Part shown: piece by piece, positions 56,573 to 64,000 of the stretch | How the letters are laid out: every line of letters starts with the position of its first letter | Position numbering within the stretch: position 1 is the first letter of the stretch | Origin: Prevotella sp. | GTDB taxonomy: Bacteria > Bacteroidota > Bacteroidia > Bacteroidales > Bacteroidaceae | DNA length: 64,000 nt | Reading direction: 5' to 3' | NCBI GenBank assembly: GCA_017961115.1 | Contig: JAGCXX010000121.1 | Location: forward strand, 1 to 64,000 | Notes under the pieces: generated by a model | The model's database searches: none | What the model was told of the DNA's origin: nothing | What the model saw: the letters and a program-made list of their open reading frames with translations, nothing else | Position numbers and translations under genes: made by a program

Positions 56573-59500
56573 ATGAAGTTCAGGAAAATACTTTTGTTTG
56601 CCGTCTTAACAGCCTGCGTGATGCAGACCAAGGCGGAGTGGATTGATGTGACAGACTACTATCTGTCCAATCCGAGATTTGACAACAACCAGACCAGCGG
56701 ATGGACGTGGACAAGCAATGCGTCATCGCAAAAGGCTGACTATGATTGTTTTGAGTTTTGGAATGGCACATTCGACATGTGGCAAAACCTCGATTTGACA
56801 AAGGGGCATTACAGGTTGAGTTTTCAGGGCTATTACCGCTGCGGCGACTATGGCGCTATCTATGATGCCTACCGTTCAGGCTCAGAGGAAATCACGGCTT
56901 TCGTCTATTTTAGGGAATCCGCTACTGAAAAAATGGTCCGGCAACCTGTCACAAGTGCCTTTTCCTATTCATTCGACCAAAATGTTTATGACTGTTGGAC
57001 CAACGACGACCAGCACTATTACCCCAACAACATGGCGGCGGCTGTATCGGCCTTCGCCAATGGTTGGTATGAGAACACGTTAGAGTTTGACGTTGAGGAA
57101 GATGGTGCAGTGCAAATCGGACTGATCTGTGAGAGCCAATTGCCGAGCAACTGGTGCATCTTCGACAACTTCAAGTTGGAGTTCGACGGACAGTTGACCA
57201 TGGCAACAGGCATCAAGGCACAGGCCAACAAGACAGAAATCATGGTGGGGCAGACTGCATCCTGCTGGGCGGAAATCACTCCAGAGAATGCTACATCAAA
57301 AAAGGTCACCTGGACCAGTTCCAACATCAATGTGGCTGCGGTCAATGAAGATGGATTGGTCAGTGGAGTAGGGGCGGGCACAGTATCCATCACCGCCACC
57401 ACTACAGATGGCACCAACTTGTCGGCCTCTGTCCAGATAACGGTGAAAGATTATGACAATGTCAATTGGGTAGATGTCACCAGCCTATTCGTAACCAATC
57501 CCAATTTTGACGATGATTCCACAGAGGGATGGACGTGGAACAGCAATGCCTCATCGCAGAAGGCAGAGTTTGGCTGCTTTGAGTTCTGGAACGGCAACTT
57601 CCAGATGGAGCAGGAGCTGAAGGGACTGCCACCCGGACCCTATCGGGTCTCAGTGCAGGGATACTACCGAACTGGTGACAACAACGACGCATATAATGCC
57701 TATCTTGATGGCAGGGATGTCGTCGACGCCAATCTGAGCGTATACAACAACAATTGGGAAATGTTTATGGTCCCGCTCAAAAACATCTACTCCTGGTCGT
57801 TTGCAGAGAATGTGGATGGCTGTTGGTCACCCGGCTGGTTCAGCAATGAGTATTATCCCAACAACATGGCATCGGCAAGCGAGGCTTTCAAGCAGGGGTC
57901 CTATTTGAACAGCCTCATCTTTGAGGCAGAGGACAGAGCCATCATCAATATCTCGAATACATCCGCCAAGAATTCCAACTGGTGCATCTTTGACAATTTC
58001 AAGTTGGAATTTGGTGGTGAGTTCGTCAAGGTCTCTGGTATCAAAATGAGCATTGCCAAAGATGAGATTATCGAGAGCGAAACGACCCAGTGCACAGCGG
58101 TGGTCATGCCGGAGAATGCCCTTTTCAAGAAAGTGACCTGGAAATCCAGCAACGAAAAGGTTGCCAAGGTGGATGAAAATGGCTTAGTGACTGGTGTCGG
58201 TGTCGGCATGGCGCTGATTACTGCCACGGCAACAGATGGGTCGGGCGCCAATGGCTCAGTCGTCGTCAAGGTGGTGGCAAACAACATCTCATCGCCCAAC
58301 GACTTGGTCATCAATGAGATTATGGCTGCCAATGTGGATGAGTTCGTCAGTCTTGCCTTTAATTTTGACGGTTGGGTGGAACTCTACAATCCCACTGCCA
58401 ATCCGATACGTCTTGGCCAGTTGTATCTCAGTGACGATGCCTCCAACCTGAAACTATGGCATATGCCCGATGGTGTAGGCGTTGTCCCTGCCAATGGGTA
58501 TAAGGTTGTTTGGCTGGGCAGCAATGATGTGTCATCGCTCTGCGCTCCATTTGAACTGGATGTAGATGGCGGTACGATTTACCTAAGTGATGAGAATGGA
58601 AAACTGATAGCAAGTCAGACCTATCCCCAGTCGTTTGAGCGCGTCAGTTATGCAAGAATCCAAGATGGCGGAGATGAGTGGGGGTTCGCCAGTGAGCCGA
58701 CACCGGGCAAGAGCAACACAGGAAGCAGGTATGCCACTTCTCAACTGGCAGCCCCTGTGGTGGATACCCCTTCGAAGTTGTTCACCGGACAGTTGACAGT
58801 GAATGTCACGATACCCTCTGGATGCATCTTGCGATATACAACCAATGGCTCTCTGCCCACCATGACCAATGGCAACACCAGCACTACTGGCCAGTTCAAG
58901 GTCCTGGGAACGATGAGTTATCGCTTCCGCCTTTTTGCCAATGGCATGTTGCCATCCCGGGTGACGACAAGGTCATACATCTTTAAAGAAACTGACTATC
59001 CGTTGCCGATTATCTCTGTGGTGTCAGACCAAAGATTTCTTTATGGCGACTCCCTCGGCGTGTTGGTCAGGGGCGTGAATGGCAGACCAGGCAACGGACA
59101 GGCCTCGAAGTGCAATTGGAATATGGATTGGGACCGTCCGGTCAATTTCTCTTACTTGACTCCCGATGGCGAAATGGTGCTCAACCAGGATGTCAACCTT
59201 GAGATGTGTGGCGGATGGAGCCGGGCATGGAGTCCGCATGCCTTCAAACTGAAAGGCAGCAAGGAAATGGGCGGCGACAAAAACCTGCCCTATCCGTTCT
59301 TTGAGGACAAACCCTATATCCGTAACCGAACGCTACAGGTGAGAAATGGCGGCAATGACACAAGTTGTCGGTTCAAAGACCCTGCGCTCCAGTATATTGC
59401 CCAAACATCAGGGTTGAATATCGAATGCCAGAGTTATCAGCCCGTGCATGAGTTCATCAACGGTCAGTATATCGGTGTGCTCAATATCAGGGAACCCAAT

Positions 59501-61726
59501 AACAAGCATTATGTCTATGCCAACTATGGGTGGGACGATGAGGAAATCGACCAGTTTGAGATGTCGCCCGACTCTGGCTATGTGCAGAAATGCGGAACAG
59601 ATGAGTCGTTCCTGGAATTGGTAGACCAACTCTCGGTGGATGCTGCCAACAGCGAGACCTATCGGGAGATATGCCAGCTGCTTGATATTGATGAGTACAT
59701 CAATTACATGGCAACAGAGTTCTATCTCTGCAACTGGGACTGGCCACAGAACAATGTCAAGGGATTCCGCAAGCAGGATGGCGGAAAGTTCCGCTTCGTG
59801 CTCTTCGACCTCGATGGGTCGTTCAACAGCGGAGACCCCTTCTCAACATTCATGGGCAAGGAAAATTATACCTTCGACCAACTATATCCTACGTCGCTGG
59901 GAAGGAAGAGAGCCCAGATTCGCTTTGTCACTCTTTTCCGCAACCTTCTCAACAACGCAGACTTCCGCAAAAAATTCATTGACTCGTTCTGCATCATGGG
60001 AGGCAGCGTCTATGAGGTCAACAGGGCACTCGACATCATCGACAAGTTGGCGAACAGGGCCAATCCAGCAATGAGAATTGAGGGCGGCAGCGTGAACAGC
60101 ACTGCCAATCAGTTGCGCAACAACCTGCAGTCGAAAATGGAGCAGTCCACCTCCGCTCTCCGCAGTTACTCCACCTTTGGTCTCAACCGCACCGAAGCAC
60201 AGCGTGTGAAACTGTCAAGCGATGTGGATAATGCCCAACTGATGCTCAATGGTATGCAAGTGCCGACAGGACAATTCAACGGCCGGCTCTTCCAACCTGT
60301 CACCCTGAGGGCTTTGGCTCCCGGAGGATATGCCTTCCAAGGATGGCTGAAAGACGGTGGGTCTTCCACAATCGTCGTGGAAAGCGGCTCCACGTGGAAA
60401 TACTATGACCAAGGTTCGCTCGACGGAGTCAACTGGACCTCTCCTTCCTACAACGAGAACGAATGGAAGTCGGGTAGGGCACCCTTAGGTTATGAGAAGG
60501 AGGGCATCCGCACCACACTGGAGTATGGCAACCAAAACAACAAACGCCCCACTGCTTATTTCCGAAAGGCCATCAACCTTGACAAAGGACCTGGAGCAAA
60601 AGACCAGATTCAATTCAAGTTCACCATCGACGATGGTTTCATTGTCTATGTCAACGGCTCAGAAGCAGGGCGTTACAACATGCCTTCGGGAAATGTGAGC
60701 TACAACACCTTCGCCTCTTCCTATGCACCCTCCAACCCCGATCAGGGAACAATCAGCCTCTCGCCTGATCTCTTCCATAGCGGAAGCAATCTCATCGCAG
60801 TGGAGGTGCACAACAACAGCGCAACCTCTACCGACCTGATGTGGGATGCGTCGCTGAGCATCACTTTCAACACCCAGCAGAAGGTGTTCTACTCCACAGA
60901 ACCAGAAATCAACCTTCCTGACGGTGATGTCACACTGGTGGCATCCTATCGACCGCTGACCGAAGTGGAAATGAAGGATTTGAACATCCATCCCATTTCT
61001 GTCAACGAGGTGAGTGCCTCCAACGACTGCTATATCAATGAGTATGGGAAGAAGAACGACTGGGTTGAGCTTTACAATGCCACAGACAAGGAAGTTGACG
61101 TGGAGGGTATGTATCTCACCAACGACCTCACCAATCCCACCCTCTATAGGATTACCAAGGGCAATACGCAAGCGAACACCAAGATAGCTCCTCATGGTTA
61201 TCTGCTCATCTGGTGTGATAAACTGGAGACCACCAACAGTGCTCTTCACGCACCGTTCAAAATCTCTGGCGAGGGTATCATCGCGCTGATGGCAGCCGAC
61301 CGCAGTTGGGCTGACGTGCTCTATTATGAGGCACATGACGGCAACTCCACCGTAGGACGATTCCCCGATGGTGCCAAGGATATCTATCTGATGGACGTGC
61401 CGACGATAGAGAAACCAAACATCCATACCAGTTATATGACTGAGGTGGACCAGACCAATAGCGTGAGAAAGTCTGATCTCGCCATTTCCTCCGCCAATGG
61501 ATTCCGTATCTATTACGGTTCGCAGCATCTGTTCCTCAGAAGCGAGGAGACAGGAATGGCAACGGTCAACATATTCACAACCGATGGCCGTCTTGTGGAG
61601 ACTGAGACAGTAAGGCTCATCAATGGCACTGCCCGTCTCGACATCTCGCATCTCGCACCGGGCTTCTATGTAGCTCGCGCTGTCAACGACCAGCATACTC
61701 AGGTGGCCTGCAAGTTGATGAAATAA
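56573..61726 (+). CDS. Secreted CotH-kinase protein with BIG2, lamin-tail and novel beta-sandwich modules
   Basis: 1717-residue protein (signal peptide ending MQTKAEW). In order: beta-sandwich module (about 22-205), BIG2 Ig-like domain (210-285), a second module (297-480), BIG2 (485-565), lamin-tail domain from about 577, chitobiase-like domain (735-805), CotH kinase domain (about 810-1175), a further sandwich (1275-1430), second lamin-tail domain (about 1470-1590) and a type IX secretion tail (VNIFTTDGRLVETETVRL, then GFYVARAV). Kinase-like motifs NWDWPQNN (about 1054) and LFDLDGSF (about 1077) are present, the latter likely binding metal. CotH proteins phosphorylate secreted proteins in spore coats; the partner here is unknown. 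It begins 25 bases after the GH128-like gene. Confidence 0.85.
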   Translation: MKFRKILLFAVLTACVMQTKAEWIDVTDYYLSNPRFDNNQTSGWTWTSNASSQKADYDCFEFWNGTFDMWQNLDLTKGHYRLSFQGYYRCGDYGAIYDAYRSGSEEITAFVYFRESATEKMVRQPVTSAFSYSFDQNVYDCWTNDDQHYYPNNMAAAVSAFANGWYENTLEFDVEEDGAVQIGLICESQLPSNWCIFDNFKLEFDGQLTMATGIKAQANKTEIMVGQTASCWAEITPENATSKKVTWTSSNINVAAVNEDGLVSGVGAGTVSITATTTDGTNLSASVQITVKDYDNVNWVDVTSLFVTNPNFDDDSTEGWTWNSNASSQKAEFGCFEFWNGNFQMEQELKGLPPGPYRVSVQGYYRTGDNNDAYNAYLDGRDVVDANLSVYNNNWEMFMVPLKNIYSWSFAENVDGCWSPGWFSNEYYPNNMASASEAFKQGSYLNSLIFEAEDRAIINISNTSAKNSNWCIFDNFKLEFGGEFVKVSGIKMSIAKDEIIESETTQCTAVVMPENALFKKVTWKSSNEKVAKVDENGLVTGVGVGMALITATATDGSGANGSVVVKVVANNISSPNDLVINEIMAANVDEFVSLAFNFDGWVELYNPTANPIRLGQLYLSDDASNLKLWHMPDGVGVVPANGYKVVWLGSNDVSSLCAPFELDVDGGTIYLSDENGKLIASQTYPQSFERVSYARIQDGGDEWGFASEPTPGKSNTGSRYATSQLAAPVVDTPSKLFTGQLTVNVTIPSGCILRYTTNGSLPTMTNGNTSTTGQFKVLGTMSYRFRLFANGMLPSRVTTRSYIFKETDYPLPIISVVSDQRFLYGDSLGVLVRGVNGRPGNGQASKCNWNMDWDRPVNFSYLTPDGEMVLNQDVNLEMCGGWSRAWSPHAFKLKGSKEMGGDKNLPYPFFEDKPYIRNRTLQVRNGGNDTSCRFKDPALQYIAQTSGLNIECQSYQPVHEFINGQYIGVLNIREPNNKHYVYANYGWDDEEIDQFEMSPDSGYVQKCGTDESFLELVDQLSVDAANSETYREICQLLDIDEYINYMATEFYLCNWDWPQNNVKGFRKQDGGKFRFVLFDLDGSFNSGDPFSTFMGKENYTFDQLYPTSLGRKRAQIRFVTLFRNLLNNADFRKKFIDSFCIMGGSVYEVNRALDIIDKLANRANPAMRIEGGSVNSTANQLRNNLQSKMEQSTSALRSYSTFGLNRTEAQRVKLSSDVDNAQLMLNGMQVPTGQFNGRLFQPVTLRALAPGGYAFQGWLKDGGSSTIVVESGSTWKYYDQGSLDGVNWTSPSYNENEWKSGRAPLGYEKEGIRTTLEYGNQNNKRPTAYFRKAINLDKGPGAKDQIQFKFTIDDGFIVYVNGSEAGRYNMPSGNVSYNTFASSYAPSNPDQGTISLSPDLFHSGSNLIAVEVHNNSATSTDLMWDASLSITFNTQQKVFYSTEPEINLPDGDVTLVASYRPLTEVEMKDLNIHPISVNEVSASNDCYINEYGKKNDWVELYNATDKEVDVEGMYLTNDLTNPTLYRITKGNTQANTKIAPHGYLLIWCDKLETTNSALHAPFKISGEGIIALMAADRSWADVLYYEAHDGNSTVGRFPDGAKDIYLMDVPTIEKPNIHTSYMTEVDQTNSVRKSDLAISSANGFRIYYGSQHLFLRSEETGMATVNIFTTDGRLVETETVRLINGTARLDISHLAPGFYVARAVNDQHTQVACKLMK

Positions 61727-61767
61727 AAAATCTTGGATTCCAATAGTCAGCCTACATAAGTAAGAAT

Positions 61768-61795
61768 GGGGGAGGAGTGATAGGACTTCTCCCCC
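61768..61795 (+). terminator. Rho-independent terminator after the CotH gene
   Basis: An 11-bp stem (61768-61778 with 61785-61795, one G-U) and a 6-base loop followed by TTT, 41 bases after the stop. Confidence 0.8.
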
Positions 61796-61843
61796 TTTAA
61801 CAATCATTAAGGCGGAAAATTCTTTATTCTCAATTATTTTTTA

Positions 61844-61994
61844 TAACTTCGCATCGCAAAATTCAAGAGGAGGGGTCTGTAAGGCACGAAAGCCCCTCAA
61901 TCAGAAGAGCGTTCTTTGAGATTTGAAAGTATCAAGAGACAGCCAAGAGCTGCCCCAACCGAGCACATAATCGCCACGGTGGGAAAATGATACG
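61844..61994 (+). ncRNA. Candidate structured RNA of unknown type
   Basis: Between the terminator and the next gene lies a promoter-like TAACTTCG (61844-61851), then four stems: 61870-61875 with 61893-61898; 61929-61934 with 61988-61993, enclosing 61940-61943 with 61949-61952 and 61954-61961 with 61977-61983 (one bulged A). The result is a hairpin plus a three-way junction. No protein frame fits well. The rest of the gap to 62217 is AT-rich with no feature I recognise. Candidate only; no known RNA family is claimed. Confidence 0.4.
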
Positions 61995-62217
61995 AGTTAA
62001 CAGTTTGATAAACCGATTAATTAAAAAAGATTATGTTAATATTTATTTTATCTTAGTATCAACGTGTTGTGTGATGGTCTTCTTGACTTTCACATCAAAC
62101 CTTGCTGTCTTTTGTCAACCTCTTGGCGGAAAGGCATTCGAAGCAATTTCTCTCGCACTTCGTATAGAAGTATTTCCTCCCCTCAACACCTTATAATAAA
62201 ATATAAATCAACTATCC

Positions 62218-62937
62218 ATGACAATTGAAACAAACGGACACAGCTTCACCCTCAACATCGACCCATTCCTCATCTTTCTCTTCCTCGGAGACAAAGTGGA
62301 CAAAAAAATCGTCAGCGACATCGCCAAACCGAATTTCTCCATCGTAGTAAGACCATCAAACAGTCCGAACAGCAAGACGAAAGAGGGGTATTACGCCATC
62401 ATCATCCGCATGGACAGCGGCATGGAGGTGGAGCTCAATATGCCGCACCGTGGAGCCAAAATGTTCTATATCCTCACGCTGTTGTGTCAGAAGGTGGTAG
62501 GCGGACTGCCCAATAAGTACTTCAAGAACGAGAGGGCTGCCGCTGCCATCACGGCACTCTACGACATGCTATACCGCTCAGGAGGGGAGCAATGGGTGGC
62601 CAACTGCGCGGCCCAAAACCACAACCTCTCTACGTTCCGCACACATGCAAAGAACGCTGTGAATGACAACGAGGCTTTGGACAGTGCGCTTCGCTATTGG
62701 TGCGGATTTGAGGACGAGAAACGAACTGTCGGCAAAAAACAACTGTCGCTGAGGAGGATACGAATCTCCAATGACCGCATCATCTTCGAGGACACTGCCA
62801 ACAGCTCTGTTACCTTTGAACAAATCATGGAACAATTGCCGCCATTGGAGGACTTGTTCGGATTCAGAAACAAGACCACGGAGCGCATCCGAGAACTTTG
62901 CTTACAAAAGGCAAGCGAAATCTTCTCTCGCGGCTAA
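62218..62937 (+). CDS. Hypothetical protein, 239 residues
   Basis: I do not recognise this protein. It has no signal peptide or membrane helix and is probably cytoplasmic. It is mixed alpha/beta: an N-terminal beta-rich part (FSIVVRPSNS, then GYYAIIIRMDSGMEVELNM), a central helical part (AAAAITALYDMLYRSGG) with a possible helix-turn-helix-like basic region, and a lysine/arginine-rich segment (GKKQLSLRRIRISNDRI) followed by a helix-rich end. It stands alone: after the structured-RNA candidate and before tandem 26-bp repeats. No -7 box is seen directly upstream. Confidence 0.65.
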   Translation: MTIETNGHSFTLNIDPFLIFLFLGDKVDKKIVSDIAKPNFSIVVRPSNSPNSKTKEGYYAIIIRMDSGMEVELNMPHRGAKMFYILTLLCQKVVGGLPNKYFKNERAAAAITALYDMLYRSGGEQWVANCAAQNHNLSTFRTHAKNAVNDNEALDSALRYWCGFEDEKRTVGKKQLSLRRIRISNDRIIFEDTANSSVTFEQIMEQLPPLEDLFGFRNKTTERIRELCLQKASEIFSRG

Positions 62938-62980
62938 ACCGCATAAGATTCTCGCCCCCAGCCGCTCGTGGCTTAACCAG

Positions 62981-63032
62981 TTTAACTGTTTAACTGCTAT
63001 AATTACTTTAACTGTTTAACTGCTATAATTAC
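62981..63032. repeat. Perfect tandem duplication of a 26-bp unit
   Basis: A 26-bp unit beginning TTTAACTGTTTAACTGC at 62981-63006 is repeated exactly at 63007-63032. The unit itself holds TTTAACTG twice. It lies between convergent genes. Confidence 0.9.
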
Positions 63033-63053
63033 TTTCAACTTGTTATAGTAGAA

Positions 63054-63614
63054 TCATTCTTGCTGTTCCTCCAATGGCATCATTACGCCACACTCATATT
63101 CGGGTGACATGATGTCAGTTCCCTTGTACCACTCCATAAATGATGCATTGGGGGCGCAGCGGAATTCTGGATGCTTGGGCAGCCACTCCTTGAAAAAGGT
63201 CTGGCATTGCTGTTGGAATGCTTTCATGCCACCCTCAAAATGTGTCTTCAACCAATTCCCGCTATGAATGGGGAAGAGCTTCATACCCTCTGGTACAGGT
63301 CCACCCTTGTATATGCCACCAATCACGTATGTAAAGGTCTTGTTGTTGCAAGTGCCGAAATTCAACTCGGCACAAGTAGCGCAGTTATGATTAGGGATGT
63401 CGCAAGTACAGAGTCCGAACTCTCCGACTCCGTTTTCTAATGCAGCCTGCTGAAAGGTGTCGGGAGCCTTCTTTTCAAAGACTACGGGTTTGATGATTCT
63501 TTCTACATACTCATTCCAGAATTTAGGGCATTCTTCCTGTCCCTTGCAGAATGCAATTTCCTTGGCCATGCCGATAATCTGTAAATCTTTTAATGTAATA
63601 ACCTCGTGTTTCAT
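63054..63614 (-). CDS. Stand-alone GyrI-like effector-binding domain protein
   Basis: 186 residues, of the GyrI-like/AraC effector-binding superfamily, which binds small molecules, usually behind an AraC or MerR DNA-binding head. Here there is no helix-turn-helix. The pattern GGIYKGGPVPEGMKLFPIHS, then FKEWLPKHPEF and FMEWYKG, is typical of the stand-alone form. The protein is cysteine-rich (CTCDIPNHNCATC near 84), which may bind metal or be redox-active. The ATG at 63614 is used; the longer frame starts at a TTG overlapping the promoter. Function unknown; possibly a sensor or sequestration protein. Confidence 0.7.
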   Translation of the reverse strand: MKHEVITLKDLQIIGMAKEIAFCKGQEECPKFWNEYVERIIKPVVFEKKAPDTFQQAALENGVGEFGLCTCDIPNHNCATCAELNFGTCNNKTFTYVIGGIYKGGPVPEGMKLFPIHSGNWLKTHFEGGMKAFQQQCQTFFKEWLPKHPEFRCAPNASFMEWYKGTDIMSPEYECGVMMPLEEQQE

Positions 63615-63641
63615 TTTCTTGTTCTTTTCTGTTTGACGCTT

Positions 63642-63673
63642 CAAAAGTACATATAGTAGTTGAATGCTCCAAA
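63642..63673 (-). promoter_or_regulatory. Promoter of the GyrI-like gene
   Basis: TTTG (63670-63673) and TACTTTTG (63642-63649) on the minus strand, 20 bases apart, 28 bases before the ATG. Confidence 0.7.
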
Positions 63674-63724
63674 TTTTTGGGACAAACAGTATGAGTATGT
63701 GATGAATGGAGGGAAATGATAAAA

Positions 63725-63746
63725 CCCAGTATCATTAGATACCGGG
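63725..63746 (-). terminator. Terminator after tRNA-Lys
   Basis: A 9-position stem with one mismatch (63725-63733 with 63738-63746) followed by a short T-run (TTTTA) on the minus strand, 26 bases after the tRNA end. Confidence 0.65.
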
Positions 63747-63772
63747 CTTCCTCATCATCCTCTTAAATGTTG

Positions 63773-63845
63773 TACGCCTGCAGGGGCTCGAACCCTGGAC
63801 ACCCTGATTAAGAGTCAGGTGCTCTACCAACTGAGCTACAAGCGC
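63773..63845 (-). tRNA. tRNA-Lys (CTT anticodon)
   Basis: A 73-nt cloverleaf on the minus strand. Acceptor GCGCTTG pairs with CAGGCGT (two G-U pairs); the D arm reads TAGCTCAGTTGGTAGAGCA, the anticodon loop CTCTTAA gives CTT for lysine, and the T arm is CAGGG-TTCGAGC-CCCTG. CCA is not encoded. No integrase or attachment-site duplication is seen next to it. Confidence 0.95.
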
Positions 63846-63881
63846 ATCGTCAACAAATCTTTGTTTTCAGATTTGCGGTTG

Positions 63882-63913
63882 CAAAGGTAGCACTTTTTGA
63901 ACTTTCCACCAAA
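63882..63913 (-). promoter_or_regulatory. Promoter of tRNA-Lys
   Basis: TTTG (63910-63913) and TACCTTTG (63882-63889) on the minus strand, 20 bases apart, 37 bases before the tRNA 5' end. Confidence 0.7.
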
Positions 63914-64000
63914 CATTTTCGGGAAATTTTTCAAAAAAGTGCTTTTTCATCGTGCAATCTTGTTGTTTTCTATTGGTTTTCAATGCCAACCGCCGTTCGC

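Noticed and set aside
60659..61807. 382-codon minus-strand open frame
   Set aside because: Antisense to the CotH protein C-terminus, which has recognisable lamin-tail and secretion-tail domains; no signal or domain in the minus-strand translation.
61987..62196. 69-codon plus-strand frame before the 62218 gene
   Set aside because: Starts inside the RNA stem region, has a hydrophobic stretch but no good start context, and looks like chance in AT-rich DNA.
62981..63032. Possible CRISPR array
   Set aside because: Only two adjacent 26-bp units with no spacer between them and no cas gene; it is a simple tandem duplication.
63773..64000. Integration site at tRNA-Lys
   Set aside because: No duplicated tRNA end, integrase or mobile gene is visible next to the tRNA within the window.

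Overview
The window looks like a chromosomal segment of a Bacteroidales bacterium, most likely Prevotella-like (Prevotellaceae). The signs are several promoters of the Bacteroidota type (TAnnTTTG about 19-20 bases after a TTTG/TTG box), two SusC/SusD pairs, a BspA-type leucine-rich-repeat protein, an rseC-rnfBCDGEA cluster in the order usual for Bacteroidota, acidic lipoprotein starts typical of surface lipoproteins in this phylum, and large secreted proteins ending in a short type IX secretion-like tail. All assignments come from reading the sequence and its translation; no database search was run.

Left part, plus strand. A GH2 beta-galactosidase-like enzyme (560-2977) is followed by a tightly packed run: LRR protein, QueH, Gfo/Idh/MocA oxidoreductase, DUF4421 protein and DUF1460 lipoprotein (3046-8425). 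A clear promoter then starts the rseC-rnfBCDGEA operon (8515-14031), which encodes the ion-pumping ferredoxin:NAD+ oxidoreductase. galE and an O6-methylguanine methyltransferase (ogt-like) follow (14056-15637).

Middle, minus strand. valS with its own promoter leads into an alpha/beta hydrolase and a GH43-like enzyme (20443 down to 15692). A second unit (25832 down to 20520) holds a DegT aminotransferase, a membrane nucleotide-sugar 4,6-dehydratase (PglF/FlaA1 type), and a periplasmic-binding protein plus permease of a B12/iron ABC transporter that has no ATPase gene beside it.

The most unusual part is 25988-42967, read on the minus strand as FAS1 lipoprotein - SusC - SusD - FAS1 lipoprotein - FAS1 lipoprotein - SusC - SusD. 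It ends at a strong terminator and is preceded by a leader with two mutually exclusive hairpins. Around it lie large secreted proteins: a 1194-residue protein with three copies of a beta-sandwich module and helical spacers, a clan-A-like glycosidase with ricin and LamG domains, an MG2-type envelope protein, and, divergently transcribed, a GH128-like beta-1,3-glucanase candidate and a 1717-residue CotH-kinase protein carrying two more copies of the same module. My inference is a surface apparatus that binds, cuts and imports a glycan or glycoconjugate, possibly a beta-1,3-glucan. No HTCS, ECF-sigma/anti-sigma or SusR-type regulator lies inside the window.

Right end. Between the CotH gene and a 239-residue protein of unknown function is about 490 bases with a compact multi-hairpin RNA-like structure (61870-61993), the best candidate here for an undescribed RNA. 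A stand-alone GyrI-like effector-binding protein and tRNA-Lys(CTT), both with good promoters, close the window.
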